A DNA stretch of 64,000 nucleotides from Liolophura sinensis. Taxonomy: Eukaryota > Mollusca > Polyplacophora > Chitonida > Chitonidae. The position numbers were made by a program, and so were the translations under genes. Positions 1-11,425 of this stretch are shown in pieces; positions within the stretch are counted from its first letter, which is position 1; each line of letters opens with the position of its first letter. Below the pieces are notes generated by a model that saw nothing but the letters and a program-made list of their open reading frames with translations, had not been told where the DNA came from and ran no database searches. Location of the stretch: contig NC_088307.1 in the NCBI RefSeq assembly GCF_032854445.1, forward strand, positions 2,234,001 through 2,298,000, written 5' to 3'.

Positions 1-312
1 GACACTGTAACGAACTTGAATCACGAAACATATTAAATCACTAATTACCTGTCCGACTCATGTTTGATCACAAACAATGAACATCACTTCATGTAATTCC
101 TTACCCGAGTGTGTGTCGTTTATCTCATGAAGAGAGCTGACAGTTCAATAAATTAAACCCATTTCTCAATCACCTGGCATTAAGATCACCTAGGTGTATG
201 TTACATATACCTGCTCAGGTAACTCATTAAAGTAAACATACAGAGCAATCTCAGGTTCTGGTATTGATTGTTAGTATGATCATCACAATGGCCATTACGT
301 TTCAACTGGGCA

Positions 313-570
313 TCTCTCTGACCTAGTGGTTAGTGCAGTGCAATGACCCAGGAACCTAGCAGCAATGCGGTCGCTGTGAGTTCAAATCCAACTCATGCTG
401 GCTTTCTCTCCAGTCAAACGTTGGAAGCTCTGTCAGCAACCTGCAGATGTCTGGGTGTTTCCCCCAGTTTATGTCAGGTTTCCTCCCACCATAATGGTTG
501 CTGCCGACATATAAGTGAAGTATTCCTGAGTACCCCATAAAACACCCATCCAATAAATAAATAAATATCA
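313..570 (+). mobile_element. tRNA-derived SINE copy
   Basis: Starts with a tRNA-like head (CTGACCTAGTGGTTAGTG, A-box-like). A B-box-like GTTCAAATCC lies near 381. The conserved tail domain (ATAAGTGAAGTATTCCTGAG) follows, then an AAAT-type tail. It is homologous over its length to the intact copy at 50568. Confidence 0.8.
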
Positions 571-645
571 CACTGAAATTACATGTAACGAATTTGAGCG
601 ACAATAACTACAAGTACTGGTATCAACTTATAGGAGAATACTGTG

Positions 646-775
646 TATTTATTTATTTATTTGATTGGTGTTTTACGCCGTACTCAAGAATATTTCAATT
701 ATACAACAACAACCAGCATTAAGGTGGGAGGAAACCGGCCATGGCCCGAGGGAAACCAAGAAGGTTGTGTAAAGT
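646..775 (-). mobile_element. SINE 3' fragment, minus strand
   Basis: Reverse-strand copy of the SINE tail domain (ACGCCGTACTCAAGAATATT) with its ATTT tail at 646-663. The head is missing or too diverged to see. Confidence 0.75.
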
Positions 776-1540
776 AGCCAGTATGTAGGCTTTGACTGAT
801 TGGTGTTATCACTCATCATATGGATGGGGTAAAGCTGATGTGTGGAAGAAGCATGAATCCCCTGAGTATACCACTGACCGTTTGCCAATCCATTTCAAGC
901 TTTAATTTAACATTACAATTCAAATTAAACTCAAATCTTAAAACTCAATTCAACTAAAACTGAAATCAAAATATTTGCATCAAACTGACAAAAGTTTCAT
1001 CGCTGATTCTGTGCTATGGAGGTAAAACATCTCTCATCTTTGAGCACAAAGCTGCACATATTTTGTTAATAGCAATGTTTGGACTTCAAACCAAAATGGT
1101 TTTGTGGTTCAGGAAATGTCTTATACTTACCTAAAAGAAATTAAGATGAGACTGACAAGCTAAAGCAAACATTTTAATATGCAAGTTGAGATCAAAGTAT
1201 AGTTTTAATTATTAAAATGTTGTTCTAACACCATAGTATCCATGTTTTTGGAGGCAATCAGTGGTGGGGGGTAAATCTGTTTGGAGACCTGGTCACTTAT
1301 GTCAACAAAGAGGGTTAAGATCAAAGCTGTGTGACAAGTGACAAATCGCCGGGGGCATTATAAAATCTACCTTCATGGACAAACACATTTAAGCGGACTT
1401 TGTAACTGGTGACAAATCTTTAGCTTAAAGTTCACATCCGCACTATTAAAACTGTGTCATTTTCTTATCTACAGAACTACAGCAAAATGACATCCTTTTC
1501 ATCTGCTGCGGCAACAATTCCTTCTCAGAGAACATACATT

Positions 1541-1640
1541 TATTTTAATTATTTGGCTTGTATTTTACCCCATACTCAAAAACCTCTCACTTTTACAACA
1601 GCGACCAGTGTTACGGTGAGGGTCTTGGAAAATATTCATG
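1541..1640 (-). mobile_element. Degenerate SINE tail fragment, minus strand
   Basis: TTTTACCCCATACTCAAAAA and the following bases resemble the reverse complement of the SINE tail domain, with many changes. Confidence 0.45.
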
Positions 1641-1754
1641 TACTTAAACCATCACTTAGCACATGCACGTCAGACAACAACTGCTAAAATTCTTCAATGT
1701 TTTAAAAGTTTTGCACAAGGTCATGCTGCCAAACTTTCCTTCCATTCATCGATC

Positions 1755-2592
1755 AACATGCCTCAGAGAACGTAAACATCTGAATTTACATATTCATGTT
1801 TACTGTACGTCCCTCAGAGAACGTACTGTATGTCCCTCAGAGAACGTAAACATCTGAATTTACGTATTCATGTTTACTGCATGTCCCTCAGTGAACGTAA
1901 ACATCTGAATTTACGTATTCATGTGTACTGCATGTCCCTCAGTGAACGTAAACATCTGAATTTACGTATTCATGTGTACTGTATGTCCCTCAGAGAACGT
2001 ACTGTATGTCCCTCAGAGAACGTAAACATCTGAATTTACGTATTCATGTTTACTGCATGTCCCTCAGAGAACGTACTGTATGTCCCTCAGAGAACGTAAA
2101 CATCTGAATTTACGTATTCATGTTTACTGCATGTCCCTCAGTGAACGTAAACATCTGAATTTACGTATTCATGTGTACTGCACGTCCCTCAGAGAACGTA
2201 AACATTTGAATTTACATATTCATGTTTACTGCACGTCCCTCAGAGAACGTAAACATCTGAACTCACATATTCATGTTTACTGCACGTCCCTCAGAGAATG
2301 TAAACATCTGAACTCACATATTCATGTTTACTGCACGTCCCTCAGAGAACGTAAACATCTGAACTCACATATTCATGTTTACTGTACGTCCCTCAGAGAA
2401 CGTAAACATCTGAACTCACATATTCATGTTTACTGTACGTCCCTCAGAGAACATAAACATCTGAACTCACATATTCATGTTTACTGTACGTCCCTCAGAG
2501 AACGTAAACATCTGAACTCACATATTCATGTTTACTGTACGTCCCTCAGAGAACATAAACATCTGAACTCACATATTCATGTTTACTGTACG
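1755..2592. repeat. 51-bp minisatellite, about 16 copies
   Basis: The unit contains CCTCAGAGAACGTAAACATC and TATTCATGTTTACTG. Some units are only 27 bp. Because 51 is a multiple of 3, the array reads open as a long protein-like frame, which is not a gene. The 5' units (TTTACGTATT) differ from the 3' units (CTCACATATT), showing two expansion phases. Confidence 0.95.
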
Positions 2593-2604
2593 CACCCTCT
2601 TTAA

Positions 2605-4012
2605 TTCTTATGTGATTAAATCAAGCTGGTTTTTATTGGTTATGACTGAGCTACACTGTTAAATGGAAAGACTTTCCAAATACATATTCTAATTAGGCAA
2701 ATGTTATTCTGTGTGCATGAAAAGTAAAAGCAAGAAATATATGGATACATCTGAAACACCTGTAACACCTGTAACACATCGTCATTATTGATGAAACAGA
2801 CTTGGCTGTATTCAGGGTTATTCCAGCACATATAACTGACTACACTGGCCAAAATACAGTTATCTACCCACTCAACAGTCTTTACCCCCTCCCCCCCCCC
2901 CCCCCCACCACCACCAACAACAACCCCACCCCTGCCCACAAAACACACCTAGAAATAAAAAGAAAGAAAAAAACAGATAATGATCTACCTAGATAACATA
3001 TAATGTATACTGAGGAGTTGTTCTCTGTGTGCAGGAAAACAAGCTCTGCAAAGTTTAAAAGGACACACCCTGTCCTTTGGCTGCTTTTGTTTTGTTTCTT
3101 CCCCAAACTGTATTGAATCATCAGAGTCAGTGTTACTTCACTTTGTTTTGACAAGAATATTTTTTGGTGGTCATTGATAACTGCGTGCATGACCCTAGAA
3201 CAGGTCAAGTACAATCCTTTTCCAGCTGGGGTAAAAAAAAACTGGTGCAGAATTTATAGAAAACGGGCAGTGCTATGAATTCTTTTTTGATTCTATTTAT
3301 AAAAAAGCAACTTATTTTAACAGATGTTTAAATAACCACTACTTTAAACTTTTTGGCGTTTATTTTAAAAATTGTGACAACACATCTTCACATCACTGGG
3401 GAACTCGGTTGTTTCTAGAGTTCGTGAAGATAACAAGTTTTTCCAGCTTTTGAACATTGTTTTGTGGCAATTGTCTCAAATATTTTTTCCTTTTTGAGTG
3501 ATTACTCGTTGAATTAAATTCACCAAAGTGATGGAGATAAAAGCTTAAGATGCAGAGGACGCACAAAGGATGTCATCACCTGTCAACTAATTCATTTATC
3601 TTTAATCCTTGACATTCTGTGGCTTACCTGTGACAACAATTTATCACCTGTCTCATAAAATTAAGACATTAAGATTTAAGACAGAATTTTACAAAGGCTT
3701 TTGTAGTAACCTTCCATATTTAATTTTGTAAACGAAGGGTTGATTGGAGGGTTCTATGAATCATTGTCAGGATAAAAAGGACAGGGGTGGGGGTGGGGGG
3801 GTGGTGGGGGGGGCTAATTCAACAAGTTAATCAGAATAAAGGTGAGAATTTCTTGAAATAAGTCCATTAATGTTTTAAGGGTGGCCATGAGCCAAAAGAC
3901 ACAATACCTTACACAGTTGGTTAAATTAAGGGAAATACACAGGTATGTAATGTTAGAAAATAAGGATATCAGCACTTCCTCCTGGACTGTCATGCACTTA
4001 TTGTAAACCCTT
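2605..4012. other. Intergenic, no gene seen
   Basis: AT-rich sequence with a poly-C tract (about 2885-2906) followed by CCA/CAA repeats and a G-rich tract at 3784-3813. Nothing else recognised. Confidence 0.6.
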
Positions 4013-4218
4013 TACTGTAAATCTTCAACCCTTTCTACCTTTAAAGCATATTTCACAGGGGAATTTATGCATACGATTACAATGAAAATTGTTTGTGCCA
4101 CTACAAATGCAAGCTTCATAAAACTGTGCAAATTATTTCTCTACATCCCGTAGTTTTCTCAGAATATTTCAAAAATATCGGTCGCAGTGGTGGTTGGAAA
4201 GGCTGAAGAATTGGGGTA
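4013..4218 (+). mobile_element. MITE-A copy 1 (about 200 bp, inverted ends)
   Basis: Starts TACTGTAAATCTTCAACCCT and ends GGTTGGAAAGGCTGAAGAAT. The middle (GAATTTATGCATACGATTAC) matches the copy at 44775. Most diverged of the four. Confidence 0.7.
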
Positions 4219-4537
4219 CCTTTTTGTCACTTCATATTATGAATCTACAGTATTTACAATTAAATCACACCAGCTGAGTGACATGTCCCTACTGCCAGAA
4301 GACAAACTGACAACTTTTCAGTAACTTTCAAGCATCTTACAGTTTACATGCAAGTACATATATAATGTCACATGGCCATTAATGAATACCGTGTCTGAAG
4401 AACTTATTTTATCAAACAGTCGAAGGGTTCATAATTAAACCACCGCCTCTTGAAACATACACAGATGCAGGATTTCAAAACATACGGCTATAGGCAGCCG
4501 CAGGGTGGTGTTTAGTACACCTCAAGTCAGGTACTTT

Positions 4538-5479
4538 CAATATTACCACTACCACGCAATATTACTACTACCACGTAATATTACCACTACCACGTAATAT
4601 TACCACTACCACATAACATTACCACTACCACTTAATATTACCACTACCACGTAATATTACCACTACCACAAAACATTACTACTATTACTACAACCACGTA
4701 ACATTACTACAACCACGTAACATTACTACTACCACGCAATATTACCACTACCACGTAATATTACCACTACCACGCAATATTACCACTACCACGTAATATT
4801 ACCACTACCACATAACATTACCACTACCACTTAATATTACCACTACCACGTAATATTACCACTACCACATAACATTACCACTACCACTTAATATTACCAC
4901 TACCACGTAATATTACCACTACCACAAAACATTACTACTATTACTACAACCACATAACATTACTACAACCACGTAACATTACTACTACCACATAATGTTA
5001 CCACTACCACGCAATATTACCACTACCACAAAACATTACTACTACCACGTAATATTACCACTGCCACGCAATATTACCACTACCACGTAATATTACCACT
5101 ACCACATAACATTACAACTACCACTTAATATTACCACTACCACGTAATATTACCACTACCACAAAACATTACTACTATTACTACAACCACGTAACATTAC
5201 TACAACCACGTAACATTACTACTACCACATAATATTACCACTACCACGCAATATTACCACTACCACGTAACATTACTACTACCACGTAATATTACCACTA
5301 GGACGCAATATTACCACTGCCACGTAATATTACCACTACCACGTAACATTACTACTATTACTACAACCACGTAACATTACTACCACCACGTAATATTACC
5401 AATACCACGCAACATTACTACTATTACTACAACCACGTAATATTACCACTACCACGTAATATTACCACTACCACGTAAC
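4538..5479. repeat. 19-bp minisatellite array, about 0.94 kb
   Basis: The unit is ATTACCACTACCACGTAAT with variants (GCAAT, ATAAC). AAAACATTACTACTATTACT insertions recur at roughly regular distances, so the array has a higher-order period. Strong strand asymmetry: almost no G. Confidence 0.95.
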
Positions 5480-5537
5480 CTAATCTCATTAAATTATTAC
5501 AGCTTTTAATTCAGCTACACACATAGTTCAGGTCTTA

Positions 5538-5990
5538 ATGAAAACTTTATACAAGTCGGAGAAAGTGCTGCCCAGCTTCATCCCTGATTCTGAGACCCCC
5601 CACATGATGTATGGTAACTATCTACCTAGATACGTCAGTTTTTTGTCGTACTTAACAATTCTTCTGTCGTATGATGAGGAAGAGTCATCAGGTGTAAAAT
5701 TGTACATATACTGTGTCTTCTTGTGGCAAGTACTGAACTATCCTGCCAAAGACACCAGACAGGACACCCTACCCAGGCACATAATAAATGCACTGACACC
5801 GGGCCAACCAGTCCTCTTTCCTTACTCTAACCTCCCAGTGCCGAGTGCCAAGTGTGCCAGCAACAAGTACAACAAGTTTTTGGTAAAAACCCGAGTTGGG
5901 TTTGATCTGTCTCTCAACTTTAAGTCAGATGACCACCAACCACCGAGCCGTTTCTCCACATCTTCCAACTTCAAGTCAGATATGCTTTAA
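5538..5990 (+). CDS. Unrecognised 150-residue open frame
   Basis: ATG-started frame just after the 19-bp array. The protein (MKTLYKSEKVLPSFIPDSET..., with FKSDDHQPPSRFSTSSNFKS near the end) matches nothing I know. It contains a small internal duplication (ACTTCAAGTCAGAT / ACTTTAAGTCAGAT). No splice or polyadenylation context supports it; it may be chance. Confidence 0.2.
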   Translation: MKTLYKSEKVLPSFIPDSETPHMMYGNYLPRYVSFLSYLTILLSYDEEESSGVKLYIYCVFLWQVLNYPAKDTRQDTLPRHIINALTPGQPVLFPYSNLPVPSAKCASNKYNKFLVKTRVGFDLSLNFKSDDHQPPSRFSTSSNFKSDML

Positions 5991-5994
5991 CCAG

Positions 5995-7420
5995 GAACAA
6001 GGCCACCACAGAGGTACCCATATCCACAGGTCCACTGATAACACTGGCCCCCATACTTACAGGTCTTCTACCTTTCTAACTCAAACAGCCTAGGGCCCAA
6101 GACTGGAAAGTTGGAATATGACAAATATCAAACATCATCTGACCCCAGGGCATACTGTGGGTATACATACAAAACCCCTAAATTTGATACTTAAGGGGGT
6201 CTGGTTAAAATCAGGGTCAGGGAAATCAATTAATCCAGATTAAAAAAGAATATAGCAAAGGTGCTGCAGACAGCATTACCAATACAGGTGTGAATTATTC
6301 CTTAAAGGACAGTGATGTGGTTATAGTAATGTAATTCTGAAAAATGACTTTTTACACGTTTCAACGGCACAAGATACATATTTATCTTAAAACAAATATT
6401 ATGTTCAGATTATGTTAAACAGTAAATATGTAAAATACATATGAAAAATTTATGAATATTTTTTTTTTTTAATTTAAATGCATCAATCCCACTTTGTGGC
6501 AATCATGCATTTTTGAATGCTGTGTTGACGTTAATTAATCAGGCAGAAAACTCCCCACATTTCCAGGTAATCACGGCTGGTAAAGTTACAAAGTGCCCGG
6601 TTACAGGGCCATCCCACCCCATTTAAGCCAGCATAGTTTACCTAAGGGCGCACAAGTCCCACAAGTTGTGTGACAGTTGTATAAGGCTGGCAGTGATAGA
6701 GCACAGCCTTCCCTGGACCTGTTATAGGCTATCACAGACTAAAGATTGACTGACCCAGCTTGGAAGGGGAAAGGGTATATGCCCCAATCTATGAGGGGCA
6801 GTGGAAAGAGCAGGGGTAAAAGATCTGAGAGGGATCTATGATACATATATCCCCCAGGGTGCAAGCTTAGATGTCTTAACCCACTGTGTCTTTTAGCATC
6901 TCTGGGCGAAGGGAGGGCAATTAAGATTGGCGGCTCCTAGAGCATCAGAGAAAGAGAGCTGAGTCAGCCTGCAGTGATACAGAGTGAGCCTTAGTACAGA
7001 GGTCTGCAGTCCTATAACCAGAGCACAGGTCTCCAACAGGCCATACACCTTAGTCAGCCAGGGGGACAAGCTTTGTTTCAAGTTCTCAGCCTGCCACAGC
7101 CGTCCATGGGGCAGTGCACAGACTGACGTCCCAGTCTCTGCTCATTTTAATCAGCATGTAACAAGGGACAATCCAGGAGCTGACACAGAGGACCTGACAC
7201 AATCCAGTTAACCAAACAACCATTAACCTGGTAGGGGTTCCGGGTATTACTGAAGGAAGGGGAGGCTGGCTTAAGGCTTGTGGGGGACACGAAGCCAGGC
7301 ATAGGCCAGTGACCCATCAGTTCTGATTTCCCTCAAGAGACAGCAGAGGGCCGGAGTTAGAGGAGAAAGTGAGATAATCATCCAGTGAGGAAACTCAAGG
7401 TGACTGACAGAAAAAACCCA
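5995..7420. other. Intergenic, no gene seen
   Basis: Mixed composition, slightly more GC-rich around 6.6-7.3 kb. Short open frames on both strands have no recognisable content. Confidence 0.5.
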
Positions 7421-7424
7421 AAAC

Positions 7425-7765
7425 TGGACAGTACCCTCATACATGTATGTTACTTTGGAAAGAAACACAGAAGTAAGTAGACATTTAGAGAGACCTGCAA
7501 GTGGACAGTCACCTGAAAAAATTACCTTTACTGAAAAGTAAAAGCAGACGGGAGAGTCAACAGAAGTGACTTTGGTGAACAAGGGAAAGTAAAGAGAAGA
7601 CAGCTCGAGAAGCGTTTAACTGGACAGTCACTGATTACCTTACTGACAAGGAAAAAGCAGGAAGAGCGGTTCCATTTTGTTTTGCTGCACAAGAAAAAGC
7701 AAGGAGAGAGAGTAAAAGAACCCTACAGGAGGACAGTCACCTAAAGTTACTCTGACAGGTAAGAC
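7425..7765. repeat. Degenerate tandem units starting GGACAGTCAC
   Basis: GGACAGT(CAC) recurs at about 7427, 7503, 7622 and 7733, each followed by a purine-rich stretch with AAAAGCA(G)GA. An old, diverged tandem array of roughly 75-120 bp units. Confidence 0.5.
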
Positions 7766-7785
7766 AGCTAAGATGGTGAAAGAAA

Positions 7786-7970
7786 CATCTATTTATTCAT
7801 TTACTTACTTATTTATTTCAATGGTGTTTGTCATCTCACTTAAGAAGATTTCACTTACACAATGGCAAACAGCATCATATGGTGGGAAGAAACCTGACAC
7901 AGCAATCACCACTGTTTGAGAGGCACCTGAGTGAGTGTGTTGCACTAGCATAGTAACTACTCAGCCATGA
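7786..7970 (-). mobile_element. Degenerate SINE copy, minus strand
   Basis: An ATTT-rich start followed by a diverged tail domain (CTCACTTAAGAAGATTTCAC), then GGTGGGAAGAAACC, matching other minus-strand copies. Confidence 0.55.
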
Positions 7971-8402
7971 ATGTGACAAGAATATTGGCAATATGGACAT
8001 GGATCCCACCCATACAATAGCTGTAAGGCTTGCTTACATCATGGAATATACATGCTTTCTTAATTTGCTCGGGGTTTAATATAACAAAGTCGATTTATTT
8101 TTAGCAAAATATTTATTATCTCCAAGTAACCTCGGCACAATTTTTTTCAATAAAATTTTTCAGTGCTATAACTTCGCTATAATGAAAATTGTAAATTTTA
8201 ACTTGGCTATTTTCTGGCATGTTATATAATCATTATTCTGGTTTTATTTCAGAGAGCTAATATGGCCTGTATAAAACTCAGCTTCAACCTTCACATCACT
8301 CGACTGACATTTCTTCGGAAAGAAAGCATCTCATGAGTCACGAACCATCAAATTTCTGGAATATACACGGCTTAAACTGTGCACCGCTTGAACTTGCTTT
8401 TC

Positions 8403-9056
8403 TGTAATCTGTGCACATCTTTTAGTGGTTTATCCGTGATCCAGGCACAACTTGTTGGATTATTCATTCATATTTCCATGATCTCTGAACAACTTTCAGT
8501 AATCTATCTATGAACTGTGGCTTATGTCTGATCTGTGCACAACTTACTGTGGCTTCTCTCTGATCTGTGCACAACTAACAGTGGCTTCTCTCTGATCTGT
8601 GCACAACTTACAGTGGCTTATGTCTGATCTGTGCACAACTTACAGTGACATATTTCTGATCTGGGCACAACTTACAGTGGTTTATGTCTGATCTGTGCAC
8701 AACTTACAGTGGCTTATTTCTGATCTGTGCACAACTTACAGTGGCTTATCTATAATCTGTGCACAACTAATAGTGGCTTCTCTCTGATCTGTGCACAACT
8801 TACAGTGGCTTATGTCTGATCTGTGCACAACTTACAGTGACATATTTCTGATCTGGGCACAACTTACAGTGGTTTATGTCTGATCTGTGCACAACTTACA
8901 GTGGCTTATTTCTGATCTGTGCACAACTTACAGTGGCTTATTTCTGATCTGTGCACAACTTACAGTGGCTTATTTCTGATCTGTGCACAACTTACAGTGG
9001 CTTATCTATAATCTGTGCACAACTAATAGTGGCTTATCTCTGGTCTGGGCACAACT
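8403..9056. repeat. 32-bp minisatellite, about 16 clear copies
   Basis: The unit carries CTGATCTGTGCACAACTTAC and AGTGGCTTAT. Copies are degenerate before 8530 and regular after. A block near 8570-8780 is duplicated near 8780-9030, a second level of order. Confidence 0.92.
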
Positions 9057-9059
9057 CAG

Positions 9060-11150
9060 TAGTCAGCTATCGTATCAATACATCACCGTATCATCCGATC
9101 AGTGAATTGATTATCAGTGGGCCATCTATCAGATCAACAGCTGCATATCGGACAGTCATTCAATTTTTCGCTCACATCATTACTGTAGCTTTGAATTTGT
9201 ACAAGGAAGTATAACAGGGTGTAAAACTTGTGAAATACCCAGAGGCTGGACAAGCACCTCCCCTGCTTTCAACTGGGACAAAAAGTCCTTCCCTCAGGAT
9301 TTCCGCAAACCTGTGACCAAATTAGTTTATGGAACAGTTAACACATTCTGGTTTGTTAATGGGATCGCTGTTTAACCTTTATAGACAACATCTTGAATGA
9401 AAGAACAAAGCTGAAGTGCGTGCATCTGGAAAGGCAAAAGAGGTGACCTCAACTTTCTCCTCTTTACCGGAAACACCTGTCACTGCAGCCTTGGAACTCT
9501 CTGCCTCCCTGTTGAGAATGGCTGGTATTACGTACTTTACCAACTTACGTTAATGACTTACCTCAAAGTTTTACCTGAGGACATGAGCGCAGTTTCAAAC
9601 AGGTGTGCTGTTATCACATCATTTAATTTCAACTTGCCACATGATTATACAGATAATTTGAATTCCAAGCCTTTGATCTTTTCTCTCCCGTTTTCCCGAG
9701 GAAGGCAAGCAGACAGACAGACGGACAAATATTACTGCCTAGAGGTTTGCCCAGACAAGATCTTTAGGAATTACGCTGTATGTCTTATATATTCTTCAGG
9801 TGCAACTGATCAACACTTGATTCATAATTTGGTAAACGTCTTACCCACGTCGATGTGATTAATGTTAATTAACCGAAGTCTTGTGATGTAAAATCCTCCT
9901 CTAGCTGTCACTTGCATTTAAATCCTCGCGGTTATCTTCGGGCATACCGTAGTGTTATGTACTGATTGGTTTACGCCAGTCGGATGATCGGAGAGCATAG
10001 ATTTAGCACTATAAGTGTGTCTAGATCTTTATTATTGTTTTTAATTCAGCTTCACCCGTTCACAGGACTTGAAACTTGCAGGTTTTATCAAAACATCATT
10101 GACTCCAGGAATATGAGAGTGCTTTCAAGCTGAAAAGCACGGATATTTATATTTCGTATATTCATGTACCACACTGGATAGAGTGAATTTAACGTTGCTG
10201 GACACTCAATTTACAATTGTGACGAAAGATCAGGACAACGAATGGACTGTTACATGTACTATGCAAATGAGCTGATTACTATCCAATCAGGATTTAGTAT
10301 TTCCACCCTGTGAGGCCAATATTGTAGCTTACCTGCCCTACCTCAGGGGTGGTTAGGGGAGTCAGAACCTTACATGGACAGCTCCTTAATATTACCTCAG
10401 TGAACAGATGAAGGATTGCTAACTTATTTCTGCGCAGACAAAATCTGACAACTTTATTTGTGTGGAAGAACACTCAGGATTTGTCCACGAACTTAAGCTT
10501 GAGGAAAAAAATAGAGTATGATTTATGTGCATGATAGAGGATGTAGAAAAGGGACTGCCGGAGTCTTCTCTTATGTTTTATTGCTTTTAAATTACCAGCT
10601 TACTTAGCGGCAATGAAAATGTCAATGACAGAAAAACCAGCTAACCATCACTGCCATTAACAAAGGGACAGAGCCACTGAGGTGAAGAAAACGTCAAGGA
10701 TCTTGTGTTAGGTGAAGTTCATACAAATGATCGTTCCTGAGATTAAGATTTGTGCAATATTACACCCCCTATGTGAAGTTACCTGCGTACAGTTCAACAG
10801 TGCCGGTTCTGAACAAAATGCACATTTGAGGAGCACAAAAAAGGCTGCATTTATTATTTGTGACTGTTAAACTTTTGTCACTCGGTAACTCTGCCAAAAT
10901 ACATTGACGTCCTGGAAAAACATTGCAGTTTTGGTACGTCATGACATTCTGAACTACCTCAATCACATCTTTCACTGAAATCAAACACGGGATTTCCACA
11001 TCATCTCAGCTGTCTGTTGACACTGGGCTTAAGTGAGGAGTTCAAACTTAATGCATTAAATACAGTCAGCCAGGAAAAAAATCCCAATTCCAAGAGGAAA
11101 CTTTACATTATAACTGAATTGTGTCAGGCTATTTTCCATAACCAATCAAC
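9060..11150. other. Upstream flank of the FReD gene
   Basis: No gene recognised. A minus-strand frame at 10769-10999 ends at a good donor (GTACGCAG|GTAACT) and could be read from an acceptor TTTGATTTCAG near 10973, but the protein (with CNVFPGRQC and KCSLFCAPQMC) is unfamiliar. I saw no clear TATA box or other core promoter for the FReD gene. Confidence 0.4.
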
Positions 11151-11425
11151 ATGAAGCCTCAACCAAATCTACCATTTCCATGGATACCATCTGCTCGAGT
11201 CCAGCATTTGCACGTGTTGTTGTTGTTGGTGGTGGTGACTCCTGTGTTGTCACACGCAGACGGAGAGACGGACATTACGAGTGTCACAAACCTTCAGGGA
11301 AAAGCAGGGGCCAATCAAAAGGAAGGAAGAGGGAAAATGCGGGACAATTTACAGGAAATTAAAGCCCTTGTTGAGGCGCTGCAAAGACAGGTCACCAACT
11401 TGAAAAAGTCCCAAGTTCGTGACAG
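11151..11425 (+). CDS. FReD gene exon 1: signal peptide and start of stalk
   Basis: Starts at the only ATG of this frame (context ATCAACATGA) and ends at the donor CAG|GTAAGT, leaving two bases of Arg92. The N-region is long and proline-rich (about 20 residues). It is followed by a hydrophobic core, LHVLLLLVVVTPVLS, with likely cleavage near HA|DG (residue 36), as expected for secretion. From about residue 66 the sequence becomes heptad-like (ALVEALQRQVTNLKKSQVRD), which is the start of the coiled coil continued in exon 2. The frame would reach TAA one base after the donor, so splicing is needed. No convincing TATA box was seen upstream, and a noncoding 5' exon is possible. Confidence 0.85.

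Noticed and set aside
1830-2604. A protein-like frame with repeated 17-residue units
   Set aside because: The unit is 51 bp, so any open frame persists; no start, splice or flanking coding support.
4538-5479. CRISPR-like array of short repeats
   Set aside because: Repeats are contiguous without unique spacers, and the genome is eukaryotic.
9553-9858. 101-codon open frame
   Set aside because: No recognisable content; contains an ACAG microsatellite; no splice support.
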